This document shows positions 50,567 to 59,193 of a stretch of DNA of 64,000 nucleotides, piece by piece. Under the pieces are notes generated by a model. It searched no databases. It was not told the origin of the DNA and worked only from the letters and a program-made list of their open reading frames with translations. The stretch's first letter is position 1, and every line of letters begins with the position of its first letter. Both the position numbers and the translations under genes were made by a program. The DNA is from Actinobacteria bacterium UBA6100 (lineage in GTDB: Bacteria; Actinomycetota; Coriobacteriia; Anaerosomatales; Anaerosomataceae), in assembly GCA_002423585.1 (NCBI GenBank), contig DIWS01000004.1, positions 186,001 through 250,000 on the forward strand, given 5' to 3'.

Positions 50567-52686
50567 CCCGCGCTCACCCACTGCCACACCGCGCCGATCC
50601 GCCGATCCACATCTTCAAGAAGCGGTCGGTGTTCCGGACGGGACAGGCGCGGGTCTTCTTCGATCAGTCGGCGCGCGTCCTCGCGGGACTGCTCAAGTAG
50701 CTCTTGATCCGTCGCGAGGGACGCGAGGCGCAGCCCCGGCAGTCCGCTCTGGCGATCGCCGAGCACCTCACCCTCGCCCCTGAGGCGCAGGTCGTACTCG
50801 GCCAATTCGAACCCGTCATCGGTGGACGTGATGGCCGCCATCCGGGCCTTGCCGTCCGGTGTCTTCGGATCCGCAAAGAGCAGCATCTCACCGGGGGCCT
50901 CGCCACGGCCGACCCTTCCGCGCAACTGATGGAGCTGCGCCAGGCCGAACCGCTCGGCATTCTCAACGATCATCACCGTCGCATTCGGCACGTCGACACC
51001 GACCTCGATCACGGTAGTCGCGACGAGCACGTCCGTAGCCCCGTCGCGGAAGGCTCGCATCGCGGCGGCCTTGTCCGCCGACGACATCTGCCCGGTCAGC
51101 AGGCCCACCTTGAGGTCGGCGAACACCTGTCTCTGCAGCCTGCGCGCCTCGGCCGTCGCAGCTTTCGCCTCGGTGGTGTCGCTCTCCTCGACCAGCGCGC
51201 AGACCACGTATGCCTGATGCCCGGAGGCCACCGCCGCGCGCACCGCGGCGTACGCGTCAGCCCGGCTCCCCATGGGAACAACGCGTGTCCGCACGTGGCC
51301 GGGACCACGACCCCCCGGGCGCTCGCGAAGGTACGAGGTCTCCAGGTCACCGTAGAGCGTCAGCGCAAGGCTCCGCGGTATCGGCGTGGCGGTCATGACC
51401 AACAGGTCGATGCCCTCCCCCTTGTCCCTGAGCGCCAGACGCTGGGCCACGCCGAACCGGTGCTGTTCGTCGACGATGGCAAGCGAGAGGCTGGAAAACG
51501 TCACGGACTTCTGGATGAGGGCATGCGTGCCGAACACCACGGTGACCGAACCGTCGGACAGCCCCGCCAGGATCTCCTTGCGCTCGGCGGCCTTCGTCGA
51601 CCCGGTGAGGAGCCTCCACGACACGCCGGATGCGTCGAGGAGGGGCGCCACCGCATGAGCGTACTGGTTGGCGAGCACCTCCGTGGGGGCCATCATCGCA
51701 GCCTGCGTGCCTGAATCCGCGCACACAGCGAGCGCGTGTGCCGCAACCGCCGTCTTGCCGGTCCCCACGTCGCCAAGCAACATCCGGTTCATCGGACGCC
51801 CGGACGCCATGTCGCCGAGGATCTCGGCGATCGCACGGTTCTGGCCCTCGGTGAGCGCGAAAGGAAGAGCTTCTCCAAGCGCCGCCTGATGGGGGCCGGC
51901 CGTCACATGGCTGAATCCGGGCACCACCTGCGTGGCGTTGTACCGGCGCGCCGCCATCGCGAGCTGTATCGCAAGCAGCTCCTCGTACGCCAACCGGCGT
52001 CGCGCCTCGTCCGCCTCGGCCATAGATGACGGGAAGTGGATGGCCGAGAGTGCCGCGCCAAGCGGCATCAGCCGGCGGTTCGCACGGATCTCTGAGGGCA
52101 AGGGGTCGGGTTGGTCTCCTGCATCCGCCAGCGCCTCGCGCACGAGACGGCGGATCCAGTTCGTGGACAGACCCTCGGTGGCCCGATGGATGGGGATGAT
52201 CCGCGCAATGTCCGGACCGCGCTCGTCTTCAGGCAGCTTCTCGACGAACGGGTTCCGCATCTGCTTGAGTCCGAAGTCGAAAGTGACCGTCCCCGCGAAC
52301 GCGACACGCTCGCCCACCTGGAACCGCTGCTCGATGTAGGGCTGGTTGAACCAGACGCCGATGAGTGCGCCCGTGCCGTCGACGATCGCGACTTCAGTGA
52401 TAGTGAGGCGTGGCCGCGGACGTTTCACTTTGATCTCGTGTACGCGACCGATGACCGTCGCATCACTTCCCACCGGAACGCTCCGGAGGTCCGAGGTGGT
52501 GGCCAGGTCGAGATAGCGGAACGGGTAGTGCCGCACGAGATCAGCGACCGTCGTCACACCGAGTCGGCCGAGTGCCTCCGTACGCCGTCCATCCACGAGC
52601 CGGACAGATCCGACAGGAGCATCCGACGCCGCACGCGCTCGTGCGCGCCCGGAGACAGCGGATCCTCCGCCGGGCACCCGGATCAC
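50563..52686 (-). CDS. recG: ATP-dependent DNA helicase RecG
   Basis: Branch-migrating helicase that rescues stalled forks. About 707 residues: N-terminal wedge OB-fold region (about 40-150), Walker A MLLGDVGTGKTAVA, DEQH box (IVDEQHRFGV), MTATPIPRSLALT, and helicase C-terminal motifs (VATTVIEVGVDVPNAT, HQLRGRVGRGEAPG). The GTG at 52686 overlaps the degV stop (GTGA); the frame remains open further upstream inside degV. Confidence 0.95.
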   Translation of the reverse strand: MIRVPGGGSAVSGRARARAASDAPVGSVRLVDGRRTEALGRLGVTTVADLVRHYPFRYLDLATTSDLRSVPVGSDATVIGRVHEIKVKRPRPRLTITEVAIVDGTGALIGVWFNQPYIEQRFQVGERVAFAGTVTFDFGLKQMRNPFVEKLPEDERGPDIARIIPIHRATEGLSTNWIRRLVREALADAGDQPDPLPSEIRANRRLMPLGAALSAIHFPSSMAEADEARRRLAYEELLAIQLAMAARRYNATQVVPGFSHVTAGPHQAALGEALPFALTEGQNRAIAEILGDMASGRPMNRMLLGDVGTGKTAVAAHALAVCADSGTQAAMMAPTEVLANQYAHAVAPLLDASGVSWRLLTGSTKAAERKEILAGLSDGSVTVVFGTHALIQKSVTFSSLSLAIVDEQHRFGVAQRLALRDKGEGIDLLVMTATPIPRSLALTLYGDLETSYLRERPGGRGPGHVRTRVVPMGSRADAYAAVRAAVASGHQAYVVCALVEESDTTEAKAATAEARRLQRQVFADLKVGLLTGQMSSADKAAAMRAFRDGATDVLVATTVIEVGVDVPNATVMIVENAERFGLAQLHQLRGRVGRGEAPGEMLLFADPKTPDGKARMAAITSTDDGFELAEYDLRLRGEGEVLGDRQSGLPGLRLASLATDQELLEQSREDARRLIEEDPRLSRPEHRPLLEDVDRRIGAVWQWVSAG

Positions 52687-53528
52687 CTCGGGCAGAAGAC
52701 CGCACCGACCGCACGCGGACCGGCGTACGTGCCGATCACGGCACCGACGCTCACCGTGCCCACGATCGTGCAATCGATCCGGAGCGCGCGTATCTCGGCG
52801 ATGAGGTTCTCCGCAAGCTCAGGCGCCTGCGAGTGCAGGATCCCAACCCTCATGGGGCCCGCTCCCACTTCGGCACTCGCCGCGGCGATCTCCGCAACGG
52901 CGCGCTTCATGCCCTTGACCTTCTTGTGAGGCTCGATGATCCCGTCGGTGTTGAATGTGAGCACGGGCTTGATGTTGAGCACCGACGCGGCCATCCCCTG
53001 CGCCTTGCCTGCACGCCCGCCCTTCACCAGATACTCCATAGTGTCGAGCGCGAAGAAGATCCGCCCGGTATCGACCACGCGCTCCACGGCCTCGCAGATC
53101 GCGGCGGCGTCACCGCCGGCATCGCGAACCGCGACCGCTGTCATGATCGCGAGTCCCGAGCCGATGGACACCGTGCGTGTATCGATGGCATGGACCGGCA
53201 CCGGGGCCAGCTTCGCCGCCATGATCGCCGACTCCATGGTCCCCGACAGTGCGGAGGTCAGGTGGATCGAGACGATCTCCTCACATCCCGCCTCCGCAAG
53301 CTGCCGGTAGACCGCACCGAACTCCGCAGGCGAGGGCTGCGACGTCTTGGGCAGAACCTCGGCGGCGGCGAGCTTCTCGTAGAACTGCTCCGGCGTCAGG
53401 TCGATCCAGTCGAGATACGTCGTATCGCCGAAGTTGATCTTCAGCGGCACCATGACCACGTCATGGTCCCCAAGCCAGCCGGGGTCGAGGTCGCAGGTGC
53501 TGTCGCAGACGATACCTGTCTTAGGCAT
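52683..53528 (-). CDS. DegV family fatty-acid-binding protein (FakB-like)
   Basis: 281 residues. VCDSTCDLDPGWL start, TSQPSPAEFGAVY and HLTSALSGTMESA motifs around the acyl-binding pocket, and MEYLVKGGRAGKA. DegV/FakB proteins present a bound fatty acid to FakA for phosphorylation. Next to fakA (19-base gap), so it is probably its partner. Confidence 0.9.
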   Translation of the reverse strand: MPKTGIVCDSTCDLDPGWLGDHDVVMVPLKINFGDTTYLDWIDLTPEQFYEKLAAAEVLPKTSQPSPAEFGAVYRQLAEAGCEEIVSIHLTSALSGTMESAIMAAKLAPVPVHAIDTRTVSIGSGLAIMTAVAVRDAGGDAAAICEAVERVVDTGRIFFALDTMEYLVKGGRAGKAQGMAASVLNIKPVLTFNTDGIIEPHKKVKGMKRAVAEIAAASAEVGAGPMRVGILHSQAPELAENLIAEIRALRIDCTIVGTVSVGAVIGTYAGPRAVGAVFCPR

Positions 53529-53547
53529 GTAGTTCCTCTCGTGAGAT

Positions 53548-55155
53548 CTACTCGACTGCGATGATCACCGGATACACGGGCTGGTCACCACGATGACCCT
53601 CCACCTCAAGATCCGGGTACTGCTCCGAGAGGCGCTCGACGAGCGCATCGAGCGCGTCGTCGTCGATATCCTCACCTCCGAGTACCGTCACTGTGTCTCC
53701 ACCGTCGACGATCACACCGAGGACGCCGGCAGCCACGTCGGCGACATCGGCGCCGATCACCTCGATCTCATGATCGACGATGCCGATCACCTGGCCCGCC
53801 TTGATCGCCCCGGCCTTGCCCTTGGAGTCCTTGATGGCGGTCGTGATCTCCGCCGAGCGCACTGCGGATGCGGCCTCTCCCATCGCCTCGGCGATCGCGT
53901 CGAGGTCGGACGATCCGTCGTAGGCGAGAAGGGCGGCGAACGCCTGGGGCACTGCGGTCGTGGGCACGACGACGACCGGGCGGTCGGCAACCCCGACCAC
54001 CTGCTGCGCGGCCATGATGATGTTCCGGTTGTTCGGCAGGATCACCACGGCGGCGGCGTCCACGCCCTGGGCGGCCTCAAGCAGCTCAGCGGTCGACGGG
54101 TTCATGGTCTGCCCGCCGCTCACCACCACATCAGCGCCGAGGCTCGTGAGTATCTCGGCCATGCCCGCACCCGCAGCCACGGCTACGAAACCCACCGGCT
54201 TCGAGGGCGCGGCCTCAGCCCTGAGCGAATTCGTGCGATCGGCCGTCTGTCGGCGCATGTTGTTCACGTGCACCTCGGAGACCTCGCCCAGACCGGTCGC
54301 CCACGAGAGCACGGTGCCCGGTTCGTCGGTGTGGACATGGATCTTGTACGTCTCGCGGTCACCGACGACCAGTTCCGAACCGCCACGATCGGCGATGTAC
54401 TGCTCGATCACGGTGCGGTCGACCTCGGCGCCGTGAAGGAGGAACTCAGTGCAGTAGAGGTACTCTTCGTCGTTCCAGTCGTCCACCGGGACCACCTGCA
54501 GGGGTTCGGCCGCAGTCTCGATGGTATGCTCCCGATACTCACGACCCTTGTATGCCGACACGAACCCTTCGGCCAGGATCGCGAGACCGAATCCGCCGGC
54601 GTCCACCACTCCGTTCTCCTTCAGTACCGGGAGAAGCTCCGGACCGCGCCGCACGGATTCGAACGCCGCGTGAACGACCTCATCGAGGAACTCGTCCAGC
54701 TCGAGGCCCGCCGAGACGCCGGCCGTCGCCGCGATGGACGCGTCCTTGAGAACCGTGAGCATCGTGCCCTCCACCGGCTTGCGGACCGCCTGGAAGGCGA
54801 CCTGGACGCTGCGCTCAAGCGAGCGCGCCACCACTTCTGGCGTCATCTCGGTAGCGTCGGTGATGACTTCGCACAGGCCGCGCAGCATCTGGCTGAGGAT
54901 GACGCCCGAGTTGCCGCGGGCCCCCATGAGGGACCCGTGTGTGATGGCGTGACACACGTCAGAGAGTGAGGAGTTCGCAGGTAAGGCGCTCAAGTCGGTC
55001 AGCACCGCATCGAGTGTGAGCGTCATATTGGTGCCGGTGTCGCCATCGGGGACCGGGAACACGTTCAGCCGGTTCACTTCCTCCACGCGCTGCTTCAGCG
55101 CAGCGACCGAAGCCGCGAAGAGGCCCACCTGGAGCGTCTGTGTGGTGTCCGTCAT
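53548..55155 (-). CDS. fakA: Fatty acid kinase FakA (DAK2/DegV-associated kinase)
   Basis: Phosphorylates FakB-bound fatty acids to acyl-phosphate. 535 residues: DAK2-type nucleotide-binding N-domain with PVPDGDTGTNM (D37, D39) and the MGARGNSGVILSQ loop, a middle domain (about 235-320) containing YLYCTEFLL and IHVHTDEPG, and a C-terminal DegV-like domain. ATG 55155 overlaps the asp23 stop. Context asp23-fakA-degV-recG is conserved in Gram-positives. Confidence 0.93.
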   Translation of the reverse strand: MTDTTQTLQVGLFAASVAALKQRVEEVNRLNVFPVPDGDTGTNMTLTLDAVLTDLSALPANSSLSDVCHAITHGSLMGARGNSGVILSQMLRGLCEVITDATEMTPEVVARSLERSVQVAFQAVRKPVEGTMLTVLKDASIAATAGVSAGLELDEFLDEVVHAAFESVRRGPELLPVLKENGVVDAGGFGLAILAEGFVSAYKGREYREHTIETAAEPLQVVPVDDWNDEEYLYCTEFLLHGAEVDRTVIEQYIADRGGSELVVGDRETYKIHVHTDEPGTVLSWATGLGEVSEVHVNNMRRQTADRTNSLRAEAAPSKPVGFVAVAAGAGMAEILTSLGADVVVSGGQTMNPSTAELLEAAQGVDAAAVVILPNNRNIIMAAQQVVGVADRPVVVVPTTAVPQAFAALLAYDGSSDLDAIAEAMGEAASAVRSAEITTAIKDSKGKAGAIKAGQVIGIVDHEIEVIGADVADVAAGVLGVIVDGGDTVTVLGGEDIDDDALDALVERLSEQYPDLEVEGHRGDQPVYPVIIAVE

Positions 55156-55517
55156 GCGTGCTCCGTCTTCTTCCGCAGCTTGATCCCTTGCACGTGCACG
55201 CGCACATCGGAGACCTGCACCACAGCATTGTGCGTGAGTGCGTGACGGACGGCCGACGAGAGATTGTGGGATACCTGGGTGAGGTTCGTGCCGTATTCGA
55301 CCACGACGTACAGGTCGACCGCCACGCTTCGTTCGTCCGTATTGGTGATCACGACACCCTTGCGCAGCTTGTCGCGCGACAGCAGCTGCGCCACGCCGTC
55401 GCGCAGCGACGGGCTCGCCATGCCGACCACACCGTAGCCCTCCATCGCGACGAATCCGGCGATATCCGCCAGGACGTCGTTCGCGATGGTGACAGTGCCC
55501 TGTACGTCCTCAGCCAT
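55152..55517 (-). CDS. Asp23/Gls24 family protein
   Basis: 121 residues. GTVTIANDVLADIAGFVAMEGYGVVGM at the start and VDLYVVVEYGTNLTQVSHNL in the middle are family hallmarks; the product lacks a membrane segment. The role is uncertain: envelope stress or FakA-related, by family and context. ATG 55517 with GAGGAGG. First gene of its operon, with a promoter in the divergent region. Confidence 0.9.
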   Translation of the reverse strand: MAEDVQGTVTIANDVLADIAGFVAMEGYGVVGMASPSLRDGVAQLLSRDKLRKGVVITNTDERSVAVDLYVVVEYGTNLTQVSHNLSSAVRHALTHNAVVQVSDVRVHVQGIKLRKKTEHA

Positions 55518-55574
55518 CGATGGCCCTCCTCGGGTTCACCTGACAGTCCGGCCGATCACCCGGACGTATGACGA

Positions 55575-55580
55575 AGTATA
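55575..55580 (-). promoter_or_regulatory. -10 element before asp23
   Basis: TATACT on the minus strand, about 58 bases upstream of asp23. A near-palindromic GTGTATAC lies just upstream at about 55588-55595. No consensus -35. It sits in the 239-base divergent asp23/rpmB region, which otherwise contains only the rpmB promoter. Confidence 0.5.
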
Positions 55581-55651
55581 GACGAACAGTGTATACAATC
55601 AGGCTCGGCACCACGATGCACGCCCGCACGCAGCGGGGACATCGGCGGGTC

Positions 55652-55681
55652 TTTCCCCGGTCATCGGCCGTGTGCTAGTAT
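55652..55681 (+). promoter_or_regulatory. Promoter of rpmB
   Basis: Plus strand: TTTCCC (55652-55657), 18-base spacer, TGC-TAGTAT (-10 at 55676-55681, extended). Predicted start near 55688. Confidence 0.55.
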
Positions 55682-55756
55682 TGCTGCGCTTTTGCCGACA
55701 CCGGCGCGGCCACTTCATGCCGCTACGCTGAGATCATGAGAACGGAGCCTGAGAAG

Positions 55757-55945
55757 ATGTCCAAGGTGTGCAGCGTTTGTGGCAAGCATCCCAGCGCGGG
55801 GCGCAACGTGAGCCACTCCCACCGAGTCACCAATCGTATGTTCCACCCGAACATCCAGAAGGTCTCCGTCGTCGTCGACGGGACCGTCAAGAAGATCAAC
55901 GTGTGCACGAAGTGCATGAAGGCCGGCAAGGTAACGCGCGGCTAA
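55757..55945 (+). CDS. rpmB: 50S ribosomal protein L28 (zinc-binding form)
   Basis: 62 residues. SKVCSVCGKHPSAGRNVSHS, the HRVTNRMFHPNIQKV segment and the CTKC pair are typical; the two CxxC motifs bind zinc. One of only two plus-strand genes in the window. ATG 55757 follows GGAG at good spacing; an upstream ATG adds seven unlikely residues. Its stop overlaps the stop of the opposing HD-GYP gene by 4 bases. Confidence 0.96.
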   Translation: MSKVCSVCGKHPSAGRNVSHSHRVTNRMFHPNIQKVSVVVDGTVKKINVCTKCMKAGKVTRG

Positions 55946-57696
55946 GCACGTCCATCGATCGAACCGGGGACCCGGCTCGATCCGCGCCTCAGGATGTCTC
56001 GCAAGACCTCCACGACAGCCGGATCGAACTGGGTTCCTGCCTTTTCCTGGAGCTCGCGCAACGCCGCAGCCGGGGTGAACGCGTTGCGGTATGGCCGATC
56101 CGAGGTCATGGCCACGTACGCATCGGCGACCGCAAGGATCCTCGCCCCTATCGGGATGTTCTCCCCCGACACGCCGTTCAGGTATCCCTCACCGTCATAC
56201 CACTCGTGATGATGGTAGACGATAGGGACGACCTGCCGGAGCGCCGGTGCTTCCGCCAGGATTTCCGCAGCGATCTGAGGATGCATCTTCAGTAGCGCCC
56301 GCTCCACCGTCGTGAGCGGTCGATCCGCGAGGGCCACGCCCTCCCCCGCCGCGGCCATTCCGATATCGTGCAGCAGAGCGGCGATGCGCACGGCATCGTG
56401 CTCCTCCTGCGGCAGACCGAACGCTCGGGCCATCGCCTCCGCATACTCCAACACGCGCTCGGTGCCGCCTCGGGAATACGGATCCTTCGTCTCGAGCGCC
56501 ACCGCCAGTGCCTTGAGCGTGTCGAAGTACAGCTGCCGTGTCGCGACCACCGCTCGTGCGTTCCTCAAGGCAGTGGCCGTCTGCTTGCCGAGGATCTCTA
56601 TGGACGCGAGATGCGATTCGGTGAAGCGCACCGGGAACGAACGGCTGCCCACATTGAGCACCCCGAGGATGCCGTCATCATCCGCGATGGGCACCGAGAC
56701 AGCGGAGCGGATCCCATGGCGCCTCGCCGCAGGAGTGCGAGCCGGAAGGTCCTCGATGAGCAGGGGCTGCCGGGAGGCGAGCACCCACCCCGCGATGCCC
56801 TCGCCCTCGCCGAGTGTCGTGTCCTGCACAACCTCGGAGGGCAGTCCCTCCGACATCTCGATCGTGAGACGCCCCGTGTCGGGATCCAACAACATGATGC
56901 TGCCGGTCTGCGCGTTGCTCAGCTCCATCGCACGTTTGAGAGCGGTGGCCAGGACCTCCCTTGGGTCGAGCATCCGGCTCAGGTCACGGGCAGCGACGAT
57001 CAACATCTGCGCGGTCTCCAACTCAAGGCGCGCCACGTGCAGGCCGAGCGTGCCTGCGAGCGACCCGCGCAAGGGTGCGGTGACCTCAGGCAGCGTTGAC
57101 GCATCGATCTTGTCGGCGGATCGGAAGTCAACGGCAGCGACCCCGCGTGTGTCCCCCGCAACCACGGGCAGCGCATAGCGCCAGATGGTGCTCTCCTCAG
57201 AGCCGCCACGGACACGGACGACCGGCCCGAGCTCGGCCGCACCACCCGTGCACGCGCGCACCAGTACGTCATCGTCCGAGAGCAGTACCGGTTGCGCCGA
57301 AGGCGCCATCGGGCCGACGGCAGCCACTCGCCGTAGCGTGCCCGTGGGTTCGTCGGCGAGCCACAGATGAGCGGCGACCGGTGTGGTGATGTGTGCGACC
57401 GAGTCCCTCAGTGCGCCGAGCACGATCTCGGGATCGAGGCCCGGCGGGATGCGCGGTATCGGCGCCGGGAGGCTCTTCGCCGGCGCCGGCGCCTCAGCGC
57501 GCCGGCTCTCCGGAGCGGATACGCGTGCCTGCCACAGCCCCATGACGGCGGCACCCGCACCGGCCATGGCGAGCACTTCGGACGGGATGATGAAGCCCGC
57601 AAGGATGCACACGCCGCCGAACACCGTCAGCGCCGTCCACCACCCTGTCCCCGTCCGTGGTCCGGACAGTACGCCACCCCCATCACCGCACACCAT
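55942..57696 (-). CDS. GAF-GAF-HD-GYP signalling protein
   Basis: About 584 residues. N-terminal hydrophobic segment(s) (about 16-55), then two GAF-like sensor domains (about 90-230 and 245-385) and an HD-GYP domain (about 395-570): LLHDIGM with H443/D444, HHHEWYDGEGYLNG and ILAVADAYVAMTSDRPYR. The GYP tripeptide is GYL. HD-GYP enzymes hydrolyse cyclic di-GMP; activity is likely but the motif change leaves doubt. ATG 57696 is chosen, 25 bases after thiN; the frame is open further upstream inside thiN. Confidence 0.85.
   Translation of the reverse strand: MVCGDGGGVLSGPRTGTGWWTALTVFGGVCILAGFIIPSEVLAMAGAGAAVMGLWQARVSAPESRRAEAPAPAKSLPAPIPRIPPGLDPEIVLGALRDSVAHITTPVAAHLWLADEPTGTLRRVAAVGPMAPSAQPVLLSDDDVLVRACTGGAAELGPVVRVRGGSEESTIWRYALPVVAGDTRGVAAVDFRSADKIDASTLPEVTAPLRGSLAGTLGLHVARLELETAQMLIVAARDLSRMLDPREVLATALKRAMELSNAQTGSIMLLDPDTGRLTIEMSEGLPSEVVQDTTLGEGEGIAGWVLASRQPLLIEDLPARTPAARRHGIRSAVSVPIADDDGILGVLNVGSRSFPVRFTESHLASIEILGKQTATALRNARAVVATRQLYFDTLKALAVALETKDPYSRGGTERVLEYAEAMARAFGLPQEEHDAVRIAALLHDIGMAAAGEGVALADRPLTTVERALLKMHPQIAAEILAEAPALRQVVPIVYHHHEWYDGEGYLNGVSGENIPIGARILAVADAYVAMTSDRPYRNAFTPAAALRELQEKAGTQFDPAVVEVLRDILRRGSSRVPGSIDGRA
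55957..55982 (+). terminator. Inverted repeat just after rpmB, inside the HD-GYP gene end
   Basis: Arms 55957-55968 and 55971-55982 pair over 12 positions with one mismatch, starting 11 bases after the rpmB stop. It could terminate rpmB transcripts while also encoding the last residues of the opposing gene. No T-run. Confidence 0.5.
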
Positions 57697-57721
57697 GACG
57701 ACGCACAGGCTTCGTGCGTTC

Positions 57722-58420
57722 CTACACAGTATCGGTGATGAACGGCGGGGACTGTAGTGGCAATGGCCCCACACCGCGGTTGACGATCACGAGCGCCGTG
57801 CCGGCGTGCGCGGTCACTGACTGGACGCACCCCCTGCTCACGTTGCTCAGCCCCAGCGACGACAGCGGCCGAAGGCTCGACTTCTCCAGCGGGTATTCGA
57901 AACCCTCGGCACTCACGATCGCAGGACCGCCGACGGCCAGCACGGAGACCACGCCGCCCGATGGCACCGCAAGCCGACAGGAAGGGCGGACCACCTCATC
58001 GAGTGGGATCGCGACCCATCCGGGCTCGTCGGCGTACCCGGCAAGGTCTGCCGCCGACACGAGTGTGCCGAGAGCGGTCAACGTGTGGTCGACACGGCCG
58101 CTGAACGCAGCGCATATGATCACCGGGCGCTCGCCCCGCTCGCGCGCGACGTCGAGCGCGAGATCCAGGTCGCTCACGTCTTTCACGGCCGGGAACCGCC
58201 TGATCTGGGCACCCGCATCTGCGGCGCCCGAGAGGGCCTCAGCCGGCGTGGAGTCGAAGTCACCCACGCAGACGTCCGGCACCCGACCGGCGGCCAGGCA
58301 GGTCAGAAGACCCCCATCCGCGGCGATCAGGAACCCGGCACGACCGATGAGTGAGGCGTAATGCCCGGAAACATCGGGCACGGGCGCGGCGCCGACGATC
58401 AGCGTGAAGTGCCTATCCAT
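57722..58420 (-). CDS. thiN: Thiamine pyrophosphokinase
   Basis: Converts imported thiamine directly to thiamine diphosphate. 232 residues: IAADGG, the DFDS motif (D54, D56), KDVSDLDLALD and the AFSGRVDHTLTALG segment; C-terminal substrate-binding beta domain. ATG 58420 overlaps the thiT stop by one base. With thiT and the TPP riboswitch upstream it forms a salvage operon. Confidence 0.93.
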   Translation of the reverse strand: MDRHFTLIVGAAPVPDVSGHYASLIGRAGFLIAADGGLLTCLAAGRVPDVCVGDFDSTPAEALSGAADAGAQIRRFPAVKDVSDLDLALDVARERGERPVIICAAFSGRVDHTLTALGTLVSAADLAGYADEPGWVAIPLDEVVRPSCRLAVPSGGVVSVLAVGGPAIVSAEGFEYPLEKSSLRPLSSLGLSNVSRGCVQSVTAHAGTALVIVNRGVGPLPLQSPPFITDTV

Positions 58421-58986
58421 CACTCTCCTGTCACATGCTGGCGCCTCAGTGCCGGTAGGACCGCGGCCGCCACCAGCGCAGACGCAACCGCCGACACGAG
58501 AACGAATCCGTTGTAGGCAAGCGAGTACACCAGAGGCGCTTGTCCGGCTTCCACGGCGTATGACGAAAAGAACACCAGTCCTGAGATCACGTGCGCCACG
58601 TAACGGCCCAGAGCGCCGATCGCTATCCCCGGGACGACGGCCGTCCACAACGCTGCTCCCCACCGGCCTTCATCCGAAAGGGCCGCGAAGCGTGCGGCGA
58701 AGAGTCCGGCAAGTCCACAGAGTGCGAACGCCACCGGGTAGTCGAGCACGACCTGCACGGGATGAAACAGGTATGGCTTGAGCATGAAGTCGACAAGGCC
58801 GTAGAGCGTGCCGGCGGCAAGACCCACCCCGGGGCCCCGAAGCAGCGCCAAGACGAAGAGCGGCAACATCACGAACGAGACGCTCCCACCCTGCGGCATC
58901 TGCCAGACGGTCAACATGCCGAGTACCGCACACAGCGCGACTGTCAGGCCGATCTCACTGGCGACTCTCACGCGGGATACCTTCAT
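58420..58986 (-). CDS. thiT: Thiamine ECF transporter S component ThiT
   Basis: Membrane substrate-binding component that works with a shared ECF module (EcfA/A'/T, not in this window). 188 residues with about six hydrophobic helices. Family features are VWQMPQGGSVSFVMLPLFVLALLRG, the GLVDFMLKP loop, HPVQVVLDYPVAF and YNGFVL near the end. ATG 58986 with GGAGAG upstream. Placed after a TPP riboswitch, which fixes the substrate as thiamine with good confidence. Confidence 0.93.
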   Translation of the reverse strand: MKVSRVRVASEIGLTVALCAVLGMLTVWQMPQGGSVSFVMLPLFVLALLRGPGVGLAAGTLYGLVDFMLKPYLFHPVQVVLDYPVAFALCGLAGLFAARFAALSDEGRWGAALWTAVVPGIAIGALGRYVAHVISGLVFFSSYAVEAGQAPLVYSLAYNGFVLVSAVASALVAAAVLPALRRQHVTGE

Positions 58987-59063
58987 GACACTCTCCACTC
59001 CCGGCGCATCGCGCCGATGTAGTGGGAGCACTGAGAGCGGGCAGTGGCCGTGCCACCGCCGTC

Positions 59064-59152
59064 CGTGTTGCTGCGCCGCATTACCGGCCCAGTCATCTCG
59101 GTCGCGACATGATGTCGCCTCTCAGCCGCCGATGAACGGCAGCTCCCGAAAC
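59064..59152 (-). ncRNA. TPP riboswitch (THI element) upstream of thiT-thiN
   Basis: On the minus strand the aptamer core is present in order: CGGGAGC, the conserved GGCTGAGAGG (59118-59127), a small P3-type hairpin CGACATCATGTCG, GACCG, and CCGGTAATGCGGCGCAGC. These match the conserved TPP aptamer segments (CTGAGA and the TAATGC...GCG region). Downstream is a 9-bp GC hairpin (GGCGGTGGC/GCCACTGCC), and then a structured stretch (about 58990-59035) that could hide the thiT ribosome binding site, so translational control is likely. TPP binding should repress both genes. Confidence 0.85.
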
Positions 59153-59162
59153 GGTCCACACC

Positions 59163-59187
59163 GGTCTCTGCGGGGCCCGCGGAGACC
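59163..59187 (-). terminator. Hairpin after the M23 peptidase gene
   Basis: GGTCTC...GAGACC with an inner GCGG/CCGC stem, one C-A mismatch and a 3-base loop, 6 bases after the stop codon and just before the riboswitch. Confidence 0.55.
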
Positions 59188-59193
59188 GTCGTG

